Origin: Paraburkholderia phenazinium
Lineage (GTDB): Bacteria > Pseudomonadota > Gammaproteobacteria > Burkholderiales > Burkholderiaceae
Direction: 5' to 3'
NCBI RefSeq assembly: GCF_900141745.1
Contig: NZ_FSRM01000001.1
Coordinates: 2,852,001-2,916,000 of the forward strand
DNA length: 64,000 nucleotides
Shown: piece by piece, positions 18,332 to 28,012 of the stretch
How positions within the stretch are numbered: position 1 is the stretch's first letter
How the letters are laid out: every line of letters begins with the position of its first letter
The notes under the pieces: generated by a model
The model's database searches: none
Told to the model about the DNA's origin: nothing
Seen by the model: only the letters and a program-made list of their open reading frames with translations
Program-made: the position numbers and the translations under genes

Positions 18332-19345
18332 TCAACCACCCTCCTCGGGCGCCCACCGCTCCTCCCGCGCCACCCGCTCGAGCGCCAGCTCGAACATCGC
18401 CCGGGCGCGATTCGCCACTTCCCCCAGATAGCGATGCAGCGCCGCGTCGGCCGGCGTGCGCGACATGCAATCGTCGCTGTACTGCTCAAACGACGACAAC
18501 TGCTGGATCAGACCGGCAAGATGGCGCGGGCACTCGCACGCGATGGTGGTCGAGCGCCCGGCGATCGATGCAAGTGCGTCGTCGGAGTAGCGACGCGGCG
18601 TACGTGCGTAGGCTTCGACAGCATCGCGTGGCTGCGTCTGCGGTGACAGGTCGCGCAGAATCTGCCGTGCCTGCAGCTTCTCAAGCGGTTCGCGATACAC
18701 CCGCACGCCCGCATAGCGCAGCGTATTCACGCTGTGCTCGGTACCGAATGCGTAGACGACAGCGAGCACCTTGGCATGACATGTTTCGCCGAGCCCAAGC
18801 ACGGCTTGCACGAGTTCGTCGTGCAGCGACGCGACATGAATCACCAGCGCATCCGTTTTCAGCGGATGCGCCTGAGCGTCCTTGATGTCGTCGAACACGG
18901 TGAGGCGTGGCTGGCTGGCGGAACGCAACTCCGGCAGATCGCTGCGCAAACGGCGTGCGAGCGAGGTGCCGACAATCGTGAGCGTCGACTCCGTGACATC
19001 ATCCAGCGGACCAGGCGGGAACGCCGCTTCTGCATACGTCAGCGCGAGGCGATCCAGCTGATCGAGTTCGAGTCGCGCGATCGAGCCGATCGCGTGACCG
19101 CGTTCCACCAATTTCTTCAGCAGGATCAGCCGCTGCACATCCTGCGACGAATAGAGGCGTTGCCCCGAAGCGCTTTTGGGCGGCGCGACGACGCCATAGC
19201 GCCGCTCCCAGATCCGCAGCGTTGTGACGGGCATGCGTGCGAGACGCGCGGCGGCGCCGCTGCGATAGCACTGGAGCTGCGCTTTCTCTTCTTCGCCGAC
19301 GTCTGACGGGGCAATCGCGGGGTCGTGAGGGGGCTGTTGGGTCAT
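18332..19345 (-). CDS. MerR-family regulator with degenerate B12-binding-like domain
   Basis: A 337-residue regulator. The N-terminal MerR winged helix (about residues 27-95) reads RSGAAARLARMPVTTLRIWE, then RRYGVVAPPKSASGQRLYSS. A helical segment and a Rossmann-like domain follow (RLTVFDDIKDAQ, ALVIHVASLHDELVQAVLGL), the layout of CarH/LitR-type regulators. I see no ExxxHxxG cobalamin-binding motif, so light or B12 sensing is not supported. The start at 19345 gives the expected N-terminus. It is divergent from the MFS transporter gene. Confidence 0.85.
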   Translation of the reverse strand: MTQQPPHDPAIAPSDVGEEEKAQLQCYRSGAAARLARMPVTTLRIWERRYGVVAPPKSASGQRLYSSQDVQRLILLKKLVERGHAIGSIARLELDQLDRLALTYAEAAFPPGPLDDVTESTLTIVGTSLARRLRSDLPELRSASQPRLTVFDDIKDAQAHPLKTDALVIHVASLHDELVQAVLGLGETCHAKVLAVVYAFGTEHSVNTLRYAGVRVYREPLEKLQARQILRDLSPQTQPRDAVEAYARTPRRYSDDALASIAGRSTTIACECPRHLAGLIQQLSSFEQYSDDCMSRTPADAALHRYLGEVANRARAMFELALERVAREERWAPEEGG

Positions 19346-19606
19346 TGGGATTCGATACTCCTTTGAAGCGCCAATGCATCGATATTGGATGATTATAGAG
19401 ACCAATAAAGAGTCAGTCAGGCCTCAGTCTGAATATTTACCGAGTCATTATCGTTTCATCTGCGCGGCTCGGTTTGCAAAACCAACCGGCCCATCCCGCT
19501 CCGTATTCGCACGCATTGCGCCCGCACGCCGCGCCGTGCGAAATTGCCGCGAGCCATCACCCGCTCAGCCGTCAACCTTACAAAACCTTTAGAACAAGAG
19601 GCGCTC

Positions 19607-21004
19607 ATGTCCACACAGCAGGCGGCGGAAATCGCCGCCCGGTTTGACCGGTTACCCCCTTCGCGTACCGTCTGGACCATGGTGATCCTGATTTCACTCG
19701 GCGGCGTCTTTGAGTTCTACGACCTGTTCTTCACCGGTTATGTGGCGCCCGGCATGGTCGAGTCCGGGCTGTTCAAAGCCGAATCGCTGGGATTTTTCGC
19801 GGCACTGCAGCCGCTCGCGGTGGCCGGGTTCGGGACTTTCGTGTTTGCCACCTTCGCCGGCCTGTGGATCGGCACCGTGGCGTTCGGCTTCGTGGCGGAC
19901 CGTTTCGGGCGACGCGTCGTATTCACCTGGTCGCTGATCTGGTACATGGTCTGCACGGTGATCATGGCTTTCCAGACGTCCGGCTTCGCGCTCGATATCT
20001 GGCGCCTGATTTCGGGCATCGGCATCGGCGTCGAACTGGTCACCATCGACACCTACATCTCCGAACTGATCCCCGGTGGCGAGCGCGGCCGGGCCTATGC
20101 GGTCAACCAGTTCATTACGTTCTCGGTCGTGCCGGTGGTCGCCTTTCTCGCCTACGCGCTCAAAGGCACCCAGCCGCTTGGCCTCGAATACTGGCGCGTG
20201 GTGATCCTGATCGGCTCTGTCGGCGCCGTGATCGTGTGGATCCTGCGTCGCAAGATTCCCGAAAGCCCGCGCTGGCTCGCGCGCCATGGACGCATTGAGG
20301 AAGCCGAGCGCATCGTCGCGGATATCGAACGTCGTGTCGCCGCAGAGAAAGGTGTGGTCTTGCCGCCGCCGCAACCGGTCGCGCCCGAGCAGGCCGGTAC
20401 GGGCTCATATGGGGAGATTTTCGGGCCGCAATACCGTCGACGTACCCTGCTCCTGTCGATCTTCAACATGGCCCAGGTAATCGGCTTCTATGGTTTCGCC
20501 GCCTGGGTGCCGACCCTCCTCATCCATCGCGGCATTCATGTGACTGCGAGCCTTGGCTATGCATTCGTGATTGCCATCGCCAATCCGTTCGGGCCGCTGC
20601 TGGGCGTGTGGTTTGCCGACAAGTTCGAACGCAAGACGCAGATCTGCGGCGGCCTGATTACGATGGCGGTGGTGATCGCCGTGTTTTCCCAAGCCTCCGA
20701 ACCATGGCTGCTGATCGTGCTGGGCGTGCTGTTCACGCTCGCGGCGAACATCATGTCGTACGCGTATCACGGCTACCAGGCCGAACTTTTTCCCACCCGG
20801 ATCCGGGCCCGGGCAATCGGCTTTGTCTATTCGTGGAGCCGGATCTCCGCTGCCTTTGCGGGACTCGCGATCGGCATTCTGTTGCATGGATATGGGGTAG
20901 CGGGCGTGGCAGCTTTCATCGGCGTTTCGATGCTGGTCGGCATTGTGATGATCATGCTCGGACCGTCGACGCGCGGGCTATCGCTCGAGTCGATCAGTCA
21001 CTGA
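19607..21004 (+). CDS. MFS metabolite:H+ symporter
   Basis: A 465-residue major-facilitator transporter of the sugar/metabolite symporter type with 12 predicted membrane segments. Motif A is GFVADRFGRRVV after the second segment and is echoed by WFADKFERKTQ in the second half. IPESPRWLARHGRIEEAE marks the end of helix 6 in this family. The substrate is unknown; aromatic acid or dicarboxylate carriers are the nearest types. The start at 19607 is preceded by AAGAGG; the longer in-frame extension is rejected. Confidence 0.88.
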   Translation: MSTQQAAEIAARFDRLPPSRTVWTMVILISLGGVFEFYDLFFTGYVAPGMVESGLFKAESLGFFAALQPLAVAGFGTFVFATFAGLWIGTVAFGFVADRFGRRVVFTWSLIWYMVCTVIMAFQTSGFALDIWRLISGIGIGVELVTIDTYISELIPGGERGRAYAVNQFITFSVVPVVAFLAYALKGTQPLGLEYWRVVILIGSVGAVIVWILRRKIPESPRWLARHGRIEEAERIVADIERRVAAEKGVVLPPPQPVAPEQAGTGSYGEIFGPQYRRRTLLLSIFNMAQVIGFYGFAAWVPTLLIHRGIHVTASLGYAFVIAIANPFGPLLGVWFADKFERKTQICGGLITMAVVIAVFSQASEPWLLIVLGVLFTLAANIMSYAYHGYQAELFPTRIRARAIGFVYSWSRISAAFAGLAIGILLHGYGVAGVAAFIGVSMLVGIVMIMLGPSTRGLSLESISH

Positions 21005-21333
21005 TCCTGATTCGTGCAGCTGCTAGCTGTGTGGCCGCCATCCGCATCGCCGATGCGACGGATGGCGCTCGACACGCCCACAAAAAAAGAAAGGCCCGGC
21101 TATGGACCGGGCCTGCAAAGGTCACCCCCTGCAAAGCCAAGGGGCAACTGGACGTAACTCTCGGAGACTGCGCGGTGCATGAAACGATCGGTTCATGCGA
21201 CGCCGCATACATCACTACTTTATGCGTTCCATCTTAAAGGGAACTTAAGCTCGCATCGTTTGCAATCGGACAGCGGCAATCCTGGATGCGATGCATAATT
21301 GAGCCCAGCCCATCAACCAACGGACGCCCAGTC
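21005..21333. other. intergenic region with structured RNA candidate
   Basis: This 329-bp gap has no convincing protein gene. On the minus strand it shows three consecutive hairpin-forming segments: GCATGAA/TTCATGC (21177-21198), CCCC/GGGG (21125-21144) and the terminator-like stem at 21092-21114 followed by a U tract. That layout would suit a small RNA of about 130-150 nt read leftwards, but I cannot identify a clear promoter. Confidence 0.3.
21082..21114 (-). terminator. intrinsic terminator acting leftwards
   Basis: AGGCCCGG (21092-21099) pairs with CCGGGCCT (21107-21114). On the minus strand the stem is followed by a run of U (complement of the A tract at 21082-21088). On the plus strand no T tract follows, so it mainly ends a leftward transcript. 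Confidence 0.6.
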
Positions 21334-21495
21334 ATGACTGAACGCGAAAGCGAAGCAGCGAAAACGGTCAAACCATCCGGGCGCGCCCCGGGATCGTCGC
21401 GGATGATCTGGGTCATTGTTCTGACATTGCCGGTCACCATCGTGGCGCTCGCCATTACCCTCGAGATTTTTGGTTTTCTGTTGCGCCTAGGTTGA
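21334..21495 (+). CDS. small single-pass membrane protein
   Basis: A 53-residue protein: a charged N-terminal half and one long hydrophobic helix (MIWVIVLTLPVTIVALAI and onward). The start at 21334 is the first ATG in a plausible context. I do not recognise a family. It is convergent with the MOSC gene. Confidence 0.55.
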   Translation: MTERESEAAKTVKPSGRAPGSSRMIWVIVLTLPVTIVALAITLEIFGFLLRLG

Positions 21496-21596
21496 ACACT
21501 GCAGGATTCCTAAGGTTCGCCGGGGAAAAGTCCCGCGAAACACTCCATCAGAGCTGCACCGCTGCCGTACTATCCTGATCGTCGAACGTTAGCTAC

Positions 21597-22466
21597 CTAA
21601 TCGTCAAACGCCAGCTCGGCATCGATCTGCTGGCCAAGCGCCAGCACCGCGCCGAATCCCGTCGAAACGATCCCATTCTGACCGAACGTCAGCGCGCCAT
21701 CGAGCCGCGCATTGGCGCGATAGGCGCTCATCGTGTCGAGCGGCTCGTTTGGCCAGAGCGGATCGGGTACTCCGCTCGCCTGATCGATCGTGGGCATCGG
21801 GCAGCGCGCGCACGGCTTGACGAGTCGAACCTGCACCGCACCCTCCCCCGTCCAGACCGTGAGGCTGTCCACGAAGTCTTCTTCATAGGCATCGAGACCG
21901 TTGAACACCAGATTCGGTCTGAAGCGGTTCATCGGGATCGGCGGCGCGCCTTTACCGGCAAGACGGCGGTTCAGATCGGCCAGCGACCCCTCGCCGATGA
22001 CCAGCAAGGGAAAGCCGTCCGCAAAATGCGTGATGGCCTGCATGTCTCCCGTCCAGTCCGGGTCCACCACGCGCTGCACGGCCGGATCGAAGCGCGCGAG
22101 CCGTACAGGTTCGCCGAGGAAAGCGGTGAACCAGGCCGCCGTTTGCGGGCCGGTGTCGAACGCGGGCATGGTGTCTCGCCAGACGGTGACATCAAACCGT
22201 TCGGGCTGTTCGAGCGCCTCGGCTGCGAGCGGCGTTCGCAACTCAGGCATGCCTCGCGCGGAGACGATCAGTTCGCTCTCGCCCAACGCCACCTGAATCA
22301 GCGCAAGACGTCCGTGGCTGCGCTGCGTCAGCATCTGTCCACTGGGCGTACACACCAGCCAGTTGCGATCGTATTCGAGGCCCGAGGGCAACAGCCGCGC
22401 CTCGTTTAGCGCGATACCGGTGCACGACTTGATCGGATAGACATAAAGACCGCTGACGGCTGGCAT
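21597..22466 (-). CDS. MOSC-domain protein (YcbX/mARC-like)
   Basis: A 289-residue protein with an N-terminal MOSC beta-barrel (VSGLYVYPIKSCTGIALNEA) and a C-terminal MOSC domain. The block KPCARCPMPTID matches the conserved cysteine region of the mARC/YcbX family, where the first cysteine binds the molybdenum cofactor. Such proteins reduce N-hydroxylated compounds. There is no fused ferredoxin domain, so it needs a separate electron donor; the cytochrome b561 gene 77 bp upstream is a possible partner, but that is inference. Confidence 0.88.
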   Translation of the reverse strand: MPAVSGLYVYPIKSCTGIALNEARLLPSGLEYDRNWLVCTPSGQMLTQRSHGRLALIQVALGESELIVSARGMPELRTPLAAEALEQPERFDVTVWRDTMPAFDTGPQTAAWFTAFLGEPVRLARFDPAVQRVVDPDWTGDMQAITHFADGFPLLVIGEGSLADLNRRLAGKGAPPIPMNRFRPNLVFNGLDAYEEDFVDSLTVWTGEGAVQVRLVKPCARCPMPTIDQASGVPDPLWPNEPLDTMSAYRANARLDGALTFGQNGIVSTGFGAVLALGQQIDAELAFDD

Positions 22467-22543
22467 GATGGGGGGCGCGTTATTTGATCGTGTAGAGGCC
22501 GATTGTAATAGCCGCCGCGCACGCGCGCCCAACTGGGCATAAA

Positions 22544-23137
22544 TCAGCGCCTGGCTGCCCGCCCCGTCATCCGCCCGAGAATGTCCACGCGCTCGATCAA
22601 CTGATGGTAGATCACCGCCAGCACATGCCCGGCAATCAGCGCGTAAGTGGCCCACGCGAGCAGCGCATGAATTTGCCCGCCGAGATGGCCGAGCGCCTTG
22701 TCCTGCGGCACCACGCCCGGCACCTGGAACAGCCAGAACCAGTTGACCGGATGGCCGCCGCCATAGGAGTTGATGTATCCGCTAATCGGCATTGCAAAGA
22801 GGATCACGTAGAGCAGGCCGTGGCCGATATGCGCGAGGGTTTGCTCGAACGCCGGGATCGAAGCCGGCAATGGCGGCGCGTTGCCCGACAGGCGGGTGAC
22901 CACGCGGATCAGCGTCAGCAGCAGGACGGTCAGGCCAATCGATTTGTGCAGGTTGATCCAATTGCCCCGCATCGGGTCGTGGCGATCGAGGCTGGTCATG
23001 TACCAGGCAAGCGGAATCACGACGAACATGCACAACGCGGTGAGCCAGTGCAGCACCCGCAGCGTCAGGCTATAGGTCGTGTGGACCGACGGCAGCGCGG
23101 TGCTCGCCGTTGAGGCTACGCGGGATGGACGGGACAT
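22544..23137 (-). CDS. cytochrome b561
   Basis: A 197-residue inner-membrane di-haem cytochrome b with four hydrophobic helices and conserved histidines in YSLTLRVLHWLTAL, NLHKSIGLTVLLLTLIR, AHIGHGLLYVILFAMP and GQIHALLAWATYALIAGH. It transfers electrons from the quinol pool, often to a periplasmic acceptor. It lies 12 bp downstream of a 22-codon ORF and 77 bp upstream of the MOSC gene on the same strand, so the three may form one operon. Confidence 0.9.
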   Translation of the reverse strand: MSRPSRVASTASTALPSVHTTYSLTLRVLHWLTALCMFVVIPLAWYMTSLDRHDPMRGNWINLHKSIGLTVLLLTLIRVVTRLSGNAPPLPASIPAFEQTLAHIGHGLLYVILFAMPISGYINSYGGGHPVNWFWLFQVPGVVPQDKALGHLGGQIHALLAWATYALIAGHVLAVIYHQLIERVDILGRMTGRAARR

Positions 23138-23149
23138 GATGAGAACCTT

Positions 23150-23218
23150 TCAATCGGATTCGAATGTGAAAAGCTTGACATAAAAATATGGCAGGCGTGC
23201 TGTCTGGTCAGTTGCCAT
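23150..23218 (-). CDS. 22-residue peptide ORF before cytochrome b561
   Basis: A 22-codon ORF (ATG at 23218, TGA at 23150-23152) with a good GGAG ribosome-binding site seven bases upstream. It stops 12 bp before the cytochrome b561 start. The peptide is aromatic-rich in its second half (LPYFYVKLFTF). It may be a leader peptide coupling translation or a small functional peptide. No family is recognised. Confidence 0.4.
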   Translation of the reverse strand: MATDQTARLPYFYVKLFTFESD

Positions 23219-23477
23219 TGTCAGTCTCCGGTTACGCGGCGTTACGGACCTCGGGCGGCAAGCGCGCCCGTGCGCTCGATGCGCCGGCGCCGGCTTCCGA
23301 CACGCCCTGCGGCGCTTGGACGTAAAATCCCGAAGCACAGCGTAGCCGCGACGCCTCAACCGGCGGCGCGCACGGCTCACCCCATACGCAAACCGCGCGC
23401 CTCATGAGGGCGCGCCGCAGGATTGGGACAAATAGATGTAGAAGGATCCTTACCATCACCTAGACAGGGAATTCATT

Positions 23478-23882
23478 ATGCTGACGAAACATGTGTTGGG
23501 CGTTGCCGAAGTCACGCAGATTCTCGCCGCCGCGCGAGCCGAGGCCGAGAAGAACCAGTGGGCCGTAACGATTGCGGTCGCCGACGACGGCGGCCATCTG
23601 CTCGGCCTGCTGCGACTCGACGGTTGTGCTCCGGTCGGCGCCTATATCGCCGTTGAAAAGGCCCGCACCGCGGCCCTCGGCCGGCGCGAATCCAAGGTGT
23701 ACGAAGACATGATCAACGGCGGCCGCACTGCGTTTCTGAGCGCGCCGCTGTCGGGCTCGCTCGAAGGCGGCGTGCCGGTGATCGTCGACGGCCAGGTGAT
23801 CGGTACGGTGGGTGTGTCCGGCGTCAAGGCGGACCAGGACGCGCAAGTGGCCAAGGCGGGCGCGGCCGCACTCAAGGGTTGA
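23478..23882 (+). CDS. glcG: GlcG/HbpS family protein (DUF336)
   Basis: A 134-residue protein of the GlcG/HbpS family. Typical blocks are TIAVADDGGHLLGLLRLDG and GGVPVIVDGQVIGTVGVSG. GlcG is encoded in glycolate operons, and here it precedes malate synthase G by 186 bp on the same strand, which supports the name. Its biochemical role is unclear; HbpS relatives bind haem. No signal peptide is seen. Confidence 0.88.
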   Translation: MLTKHVLGVAEVTQILAAARAEAEKNQWAVTIAVADDGGHLLGLLRLDGCAPVGAYIAVEKARTAALGRRESKVYEDMINGGRTAFLSAPLSGSLEGGVPVIVDGQVIGTVGVSGVKADQDAQVAKAGAAALKG

Positions 23883-24068
23883 AATGAATCCGTAACTCCA
23901 GCGAAACGACCGACCAAAGCGCAGTAGCAAGGCAAACGAGCAACGCAACAGCGCAAGGCAAGCGCGGAAGGCAGCCACCCAGGCCAACCGCGAAGGCCCC
24001 TGCGCAAGCAAACGAACCATCAGGCCGGTGACCCCACACCGGCCCAGCCCAATCAGATGGAGCAGTCC

Positions 24069-26240
24069 ATGACTGACATGACCAAGCGAAGCGGACTGCA
24101 GGTAGCCGCGAATCTCGACCAGTTTATCGAACACGAAGCCCTGCCGGGCACCGGTGTAGACAGCGCCGCCTTCTGGGCGGGGTTCGACGCGCTGGTGCAC
24201 GACCTCGCACCCAGGAACCGCGCCCTGCTGGCTGAGCGTGACCGCCTGCAAACCGAACTCGATCAATGGCATCGCGCCCATCCGGGCCCGGTGCGCGACC
24301 TGGCCGCTTACCGCAGTTTCCTCGAAAGCATCGGCTATCTCGTGCCGGTGCCGGCCCGCGTCAAGGCCACGACTGACCGCGTGGACACCGAGATCGCCGA
24401 ACAGGCCGGCCCGCAGCTCGTGGTGCCGCTGTCGAACCAGCGCTACGCGTTGAACGCCGCCAATGCACGCTGGGGCAGCCTGTACGATGCGCTGTACGGC
24501 ACCGACGCAATTCCCGAAACCGACGGCGCGGAAAAGCAGAAAGCCTTCAACCCGGTGCGCGGCGCTCGCGTGATCGCCCGTGCGCGAGCCTTCCTCGACG
24601 AAGCCGCCCCGCTCGCCCATGGCTCGCATGCGGACGCCACCCGCTATAGCATCGAAAACGGCCAGCTCGTCGTAGCATTGAAGAACGGCGCCACGGCGCT
24701 GAAGACGGCCGCGCAATTCATCGGCTATCAAGGCGAAGAGGCGGCGCCCTCCGCCATCCTGCTCAAGCACAACGGTCTGCACTTCGAAATCCAGATCGAC
24801 GCCGAGGATTCGATCGGCAAGACCGACGCGGCCCACGTCAAGGACGTGCTGATGGAAGCGGCGGTGAGCACGATCATCGACTGCGAAGACTCGGTCGCGG
24901 CCGTCGATGCGGACGACAAGGTCCAGCTCTACCGCAACTGGCTCGGCCTGATGACCGGCGATCTGACCGAAGAGGTCACGAAGAACGGCAAGACCTTCAC
25001 GCGCCGTCTGAACGCCGATCGCGTCTACACGGCGGCCAACGGCACGGCGCCGGTCGTGCTGCATGGCCGCTCGCTGCTGTTCATCCGCAATGTCGGTCAC
25101 CTGATGACCAATCCGGCAGTGCTGACGAAAGATGGCCACGAGATTCCCGAAGGCATTCTCGATGCGGTGATCACCACCCTGTGCGCACTGCACGACCGCA
25201 AACACAGCCTGAATTCGCGCACCGGCTCGGTTTATATCGTCAAGCCGAAGATGCACGGCCCGGCTGAAGTCGCGTTTGCGAGCGAACTGTTTGCGCGCGT
25301 CGAAGATCTGCTCGGTCTCGAGCGCAACACGATCAAGATGGGCATCATGGACGAGGAACGCCGCACCAGCGTCAATCTCGCCGCATGTATCGCCGAGGCG
25401 TCGGCGCGCGTTGCGTTCATCAACACCGGCTTCCTCGACCGCACCGGCGACGAGATGCACACTGCCATGCAAGCCGGCCCTATGCTGCGCAAGGGCGACA
25501 TGAAGTCGACTGCATGGATCACGGCCTACGAGCGCAGCAATGTGCTGGAAGGTCTCGCCGCGGGCCTGCGTGGCCGCGCGCAGATCGGCAAGGGTATGTG
25601 GGCGATGCCGGATCTGATGCACGCGATGCTCGAGCAGAAGATCGCGCATCCGAAAGCCGGCGCGAATACCGCATGGGTACCCTCGCCGACCGCCGCCACG
25701 CTGCACGCGCTGCACTATCACCAGGTGGACGTGCAGGCGGTGCAAAAGGAGCTGGAGAAGATCGATCTGGCGAGCGTGCGCAGCGAGCTGCTGGATGGCC
25801 TGCTGACGATTCCGGTGGTCGAAGCCGCGAAGTGGAATGCCGACGACATCCGCCAGGAAGTCGAGAACAACGCGCAAGGCATTCTCGGCTATGTGGTGCG
25901 CTGGGTCGATCAGGGCGTCGGTTGCTCGAAGGTGCCGGACATTCACAATATCGGCTTGATGGAAGATCGTGCGACGTTGCGCATTTCCAGTCAGCACATT
26001 GCGAACTGGCTGTACCACGGCGTGGTAACGCGTGAGCTCGTCGAAGAGACGTTCAAGCGCATGGCCAAGGTGGTCGACGAGCAGAACGCCGGCGATCCGC
26101 ACTACAAGCCAATGGCGCCCAGCTTCGACACGATCGCGTTCAAGGCGGCACAGGCGCTTGTGTTCGAAGGACTCGAACAGCCGAGCGGCTACACGGAACC
26201 GTTGCTGCACAAGTTCCGGCTCGAGGTGAAGAAGGTCTGA
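24069..26240 (+). CDS. glcB: malate synthase G
   Basis: A 723-residue malate synthase G, condensing glyoxylate with acetyl-CoA to malate. Characteristic blocks are [19 protein letters not shown] (Mg/substrate region), [18 protein letters not shown] and [14 protein letters not shown] near the C-terminus. The ATG at 24069 is preferred over 24057 because the GGAG at 24058-24061 then serves as its ribosome-binding site and the N-terminus fits the family. With glcG it forms the glyoxylate-use operon. A terminator follows at 26288. Confidence 0.96.
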   Translation: MTDMTKRSGLQVAANLDQFIEHEALPGTGVDSAAFWAGFDALVHDLAPRNRALLAERDRLQTELDQWHRAHPGPVRDLAAYRSFLESIGYLVPVPARVKATTDRVDTEIAEQAGPQLVVPLSNQRYALNAANARWGSLYDALYGTDAIPETDGAEKQKAFNPVRGARVIARARAFLDEAAPLAHGSHADATRYSIENGQLVVALKNGATALKTAAQFIGYQGEEAAPSAILLKHNGLHFEIQIDAEDSIGKTDAAHVKDVLMEAAVSTIIDCEDSVAAVDADDKVQLYRNWLGLMTGDLTEEVTKNGKTFTRRLNADRVYTAANGTAPVVLHGRSLLFIRNVGHLMTNPAVLTKDGHEIPEGILDAVITTLCALHDRKHSLNSRTGSVYIVKPKMHGPAEVAFASELFARVEDLLGLERNTIKMGIMDEERRTSVNLAACIAEASARVAFINTGFLDRTGDEMHTAMQAGPMLRKGDMKSTAWITAYERSNVLEGLAAGLRGRAQIGKGMWAMPDLMHAMLEQKIAHPKAGANTAWVPSPTAATLHALHYHQVDVQAVQKELEKIDLASVRSELLDGLLTIPVVEAAKWNADDIRQEVENNAQGILGYVVRWVDQGVGCSKVPDIHNIGLMEDRATLRISSQHIANWLYHGVVTRELVEETFKRMAKVVDEQNAGDPHYKPMAPSFDTIAFKAAQALVFEGLEQPSGYTEPLLHKFRLEVKKV

Positions 26241-26287
26241 GGAACGCGCCGGCGGCTTCTTCTATAGCCGGACGCTGAGCGAAACGA

Positions 26288-26320
26288 ACGGGCGCCACGA
26301 ATTTTGCGGCGCCCGTTTTT
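26288..26320 (+). terminator. intrinsic terminator of glcB
   Basis: ACGGGCGCC (26288-26296) pairs with GGCGCCCGT (26308-26316) in a 9-bp stem with an 11-base loop, followed by a T run to 26320. It lies 48 bp after the glcB stop. Confidence 0.85.
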
Positions 26321-26412
26321 CATTGGTGTGCCCGCATTCAGCGTCGATCAGTTCTACCAGGATTTCGGCGAACCCACCGACGGCATCGCGCGCCCGTTCC
26401 CCGACGCTGCTT

Positions 26413-27306
26413 TCAGGCTGCGGCAGCCGTGAGATGGAGCGGCAAATAGGCCTGCAGATACTCTTCGAACTCAGCCCGCACTTCCGGATGGCGCAACGCG
26501 AACTCGACCGTCGCCTTCAGGTAACCGAGCTTGCTGCCGCAATCGAAACGCGTGCCGAAGTAACGGTACGCCAGCACCTGCTCTTCCGTGAGCAGCGACT
26601 GCACCGCGTCGGTCAACTGCAATTCGCCGCCAGCACCCGGCTTGAGCGCGCGGATATGCTTGAAGATGGTCGGCATCAGCACATAGCGGCCCACCACGCC
26701 GAGATTCGACGGCGCCTTGTCCGGTGCCGGCTTTTCGACAATGCCCGACAGCTTGATCACGTCCTCTTCCCACTCGCGGCCGTCGACCACGCCATATGAG
26801 CGGCTGTCCTCGCGCGCAATGGTTTCCACGCCGATCACCGAGCTGTGATAGTGGTTGAACACGTCGACGAGCTGCTTCATCACCGGTTGCGTGCTGTGCA
26901 GCAGGTCGTCGGCGAGAATCACAGCGAACGGGCTGTCGCCCACCAGTTTTTCCGCGCACAACACGGCGTGGCCGAGGCCCAGCGCCGTAGCCTGGCGCAC
27001 ATAGAAGCAATCGACATTGGCCGGCTTGATGCCGCGCACCAGTTCCAGCAGTTGCTCCTTGCCGCGCGCTTCGAGTTCTGCCTCGATCTCGTACGACTTG
27101 TCGAAATGGTCTTCAATGGCGCGCTTGCTGCGGCCTGTTACGAAGATCATCTCGGTGATGCCGGCCGCTATCGCCTCTTCCACTGCATACTGGATCAGCG
27201 GCTTGTCGACGATGGGCAGCATCTCCTTGGGACTTGCCTTGGTGGCCGGCAGGAACCGTGTCCCGAGACCTGCCACGGGAAACACGGCTTTGGTAACTTT
27301 CAGCAT
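26413..27306 (-). CDS. bceT: UTP-glucose-1-phosphate uridylyltransferase (BceT-like)
   Basis: A 297-residue GalU-type enzyme making UDP-glucose from UTP and glucose 1-phosphate. The nucleotide loop [19 protein letters not shown] is at about residues 13-31; SGIVEKP and [18 protein letters not shown] are later signatures. UDP-glucose feeds the priming sugar and the UDP-glucuronate made by BceC in this locus. Its position at the bce-II end of the cluster fits bceT; galU is the alternative name. The start at 27306 ([13 protein letters not shown]) is preferred over GTG at 27321 and ATG at 27315. Confidence 0.93.
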   Translation of the reverse strand: MLKVTKAVFPVAGLGTRFLPATKASPKEMLPIVDKPLIQYAVEEAIAAGITEMIFVTGRSKRAIEDHFDKSYEIEAELEARGKEQLLELVRGIKPANVDCFYVRQATALGLGHAVLCAEKLVGDSPFAVILADDLLHSTQPVMKQLVDVFNHYHSSVIGVETIAREDSRSYGVVDGREWEEDVIKLSGIVEKPAPDKAPSNLGVVGRYVLMPTIFKHIRALKPGAGGELQLTDAVQSLLTEEQVLAYRYFGTRFDCGSKLGYLKATVEFALRHPEVRAEFEEYLQAYLPLHLTAAAA

Positions 27307-27556
27307 GGTATGCATTCCCACATCGGTTGATGAAAGTGTGCGGTTCGCCGGATGGGCGCCGAATAGAACTGATCGAAAGTGTCGTTAAAATCTAATTCAC
27401 GTTTCGTCAAAATTAAAGTAAATCGTGTGAAAAAATAATCTATAAGCCTTTATCGCACCGGGTGATTAACTTTGCACGTCAACGCAGGAAACAATTACGC
27501 CGGAACAGGCCGAATGCCGTAATTTTTACGGGCCGGTAACTGCCCGGCGCGCGGCG

Positions 27557-27712
27557 TCAGGCGGCGCCTTCCTCGTTTTCGTCCATTGGCGGCAAATTGC
27601 CGGGTTTCATCCGGAAGCGGCCGATCGGTTCATTGCGCAGCGCCTCCCGGTAAGCCGAAGCTGCGACAAGGATCAAAAGCACGGCAATGCCGGCGAGCAG
27701 ATGCAGGTTCAT
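27557..27712 (-). CDS. small membrane protein, 51 residues
   Basis: A 51-residue protein with one N-terminal hydrophobic helix (LLAGIAVLLILVAASAY) and a polar tail ending in an acidic segment (DENEEGAA). It has an AGGTGGAG ribosome-binding region directly upstream of the ATG at 27712. It lies between the divergent bceT and acyltransferase genes, 250 bp upstream of bceT on the same strand. Its function is unknown; the position suggests an EPS accessory role, which is inference. Confidence 0.6.
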   Translation of the reverse strand: MNLHLLAGIAVLLILVAASAYREALRNEPIGRFRMKPGNLPPMDENEEGAA

Positions 27713-28012
27713 GACTCCACCTCTGGTCAGAAGAATCAGGGCACCAAACTATCACGACAAAATCGGCAAATAATTCTGTGACCGCTGATTTGCCAGCGAA
27801 TTACAAATCGAAACACATTTAATTTTTTTGCCACTGGATATGCCATTTTTTATTCATTTTTTTACCTCGGCGGTGTTCTAGCATGTGCATGCGGCGACTG
27901 GTGCGCATAGGGCGTCCTTTGAGCGGCCGATTTGCGCACGGGTTCGCGTTCGTATGAACCGCTGGCCGGTTTAGCCGGTTAGCCTCTTCCCTCGCCCGAT
28001 AAAGGACCGCGC
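27713..28012. promoter_or_regulatory. AT-rich divergent control region
   Basis: A 300-bp gap between the leftward small membrane gene and the rightward acyltransferase gene. It contains an A/T-rich core at about 27760-27870 with several runs of T, unlike the surrounding GC-rich DNA. It must hold the acyltransferase promoter. AAAGGA precedes the start at 28013. Confidence 0.45.

Noticed and set aside
20994..21215. A 73-codon minus-strand frame near 21.1 kb
   Set aside because: It runs through a strong terminator hairpin and lacks a ribosome-binding site. A structured RNA explains the region better.
23460..26210. A 916-codon open frame on the minus strand
   Set aside because: It lies antisense to glcG and glcB. 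Its composition is that of a complementary-strand shadow in high-GC DNA, and the sense genes are unambiguous.
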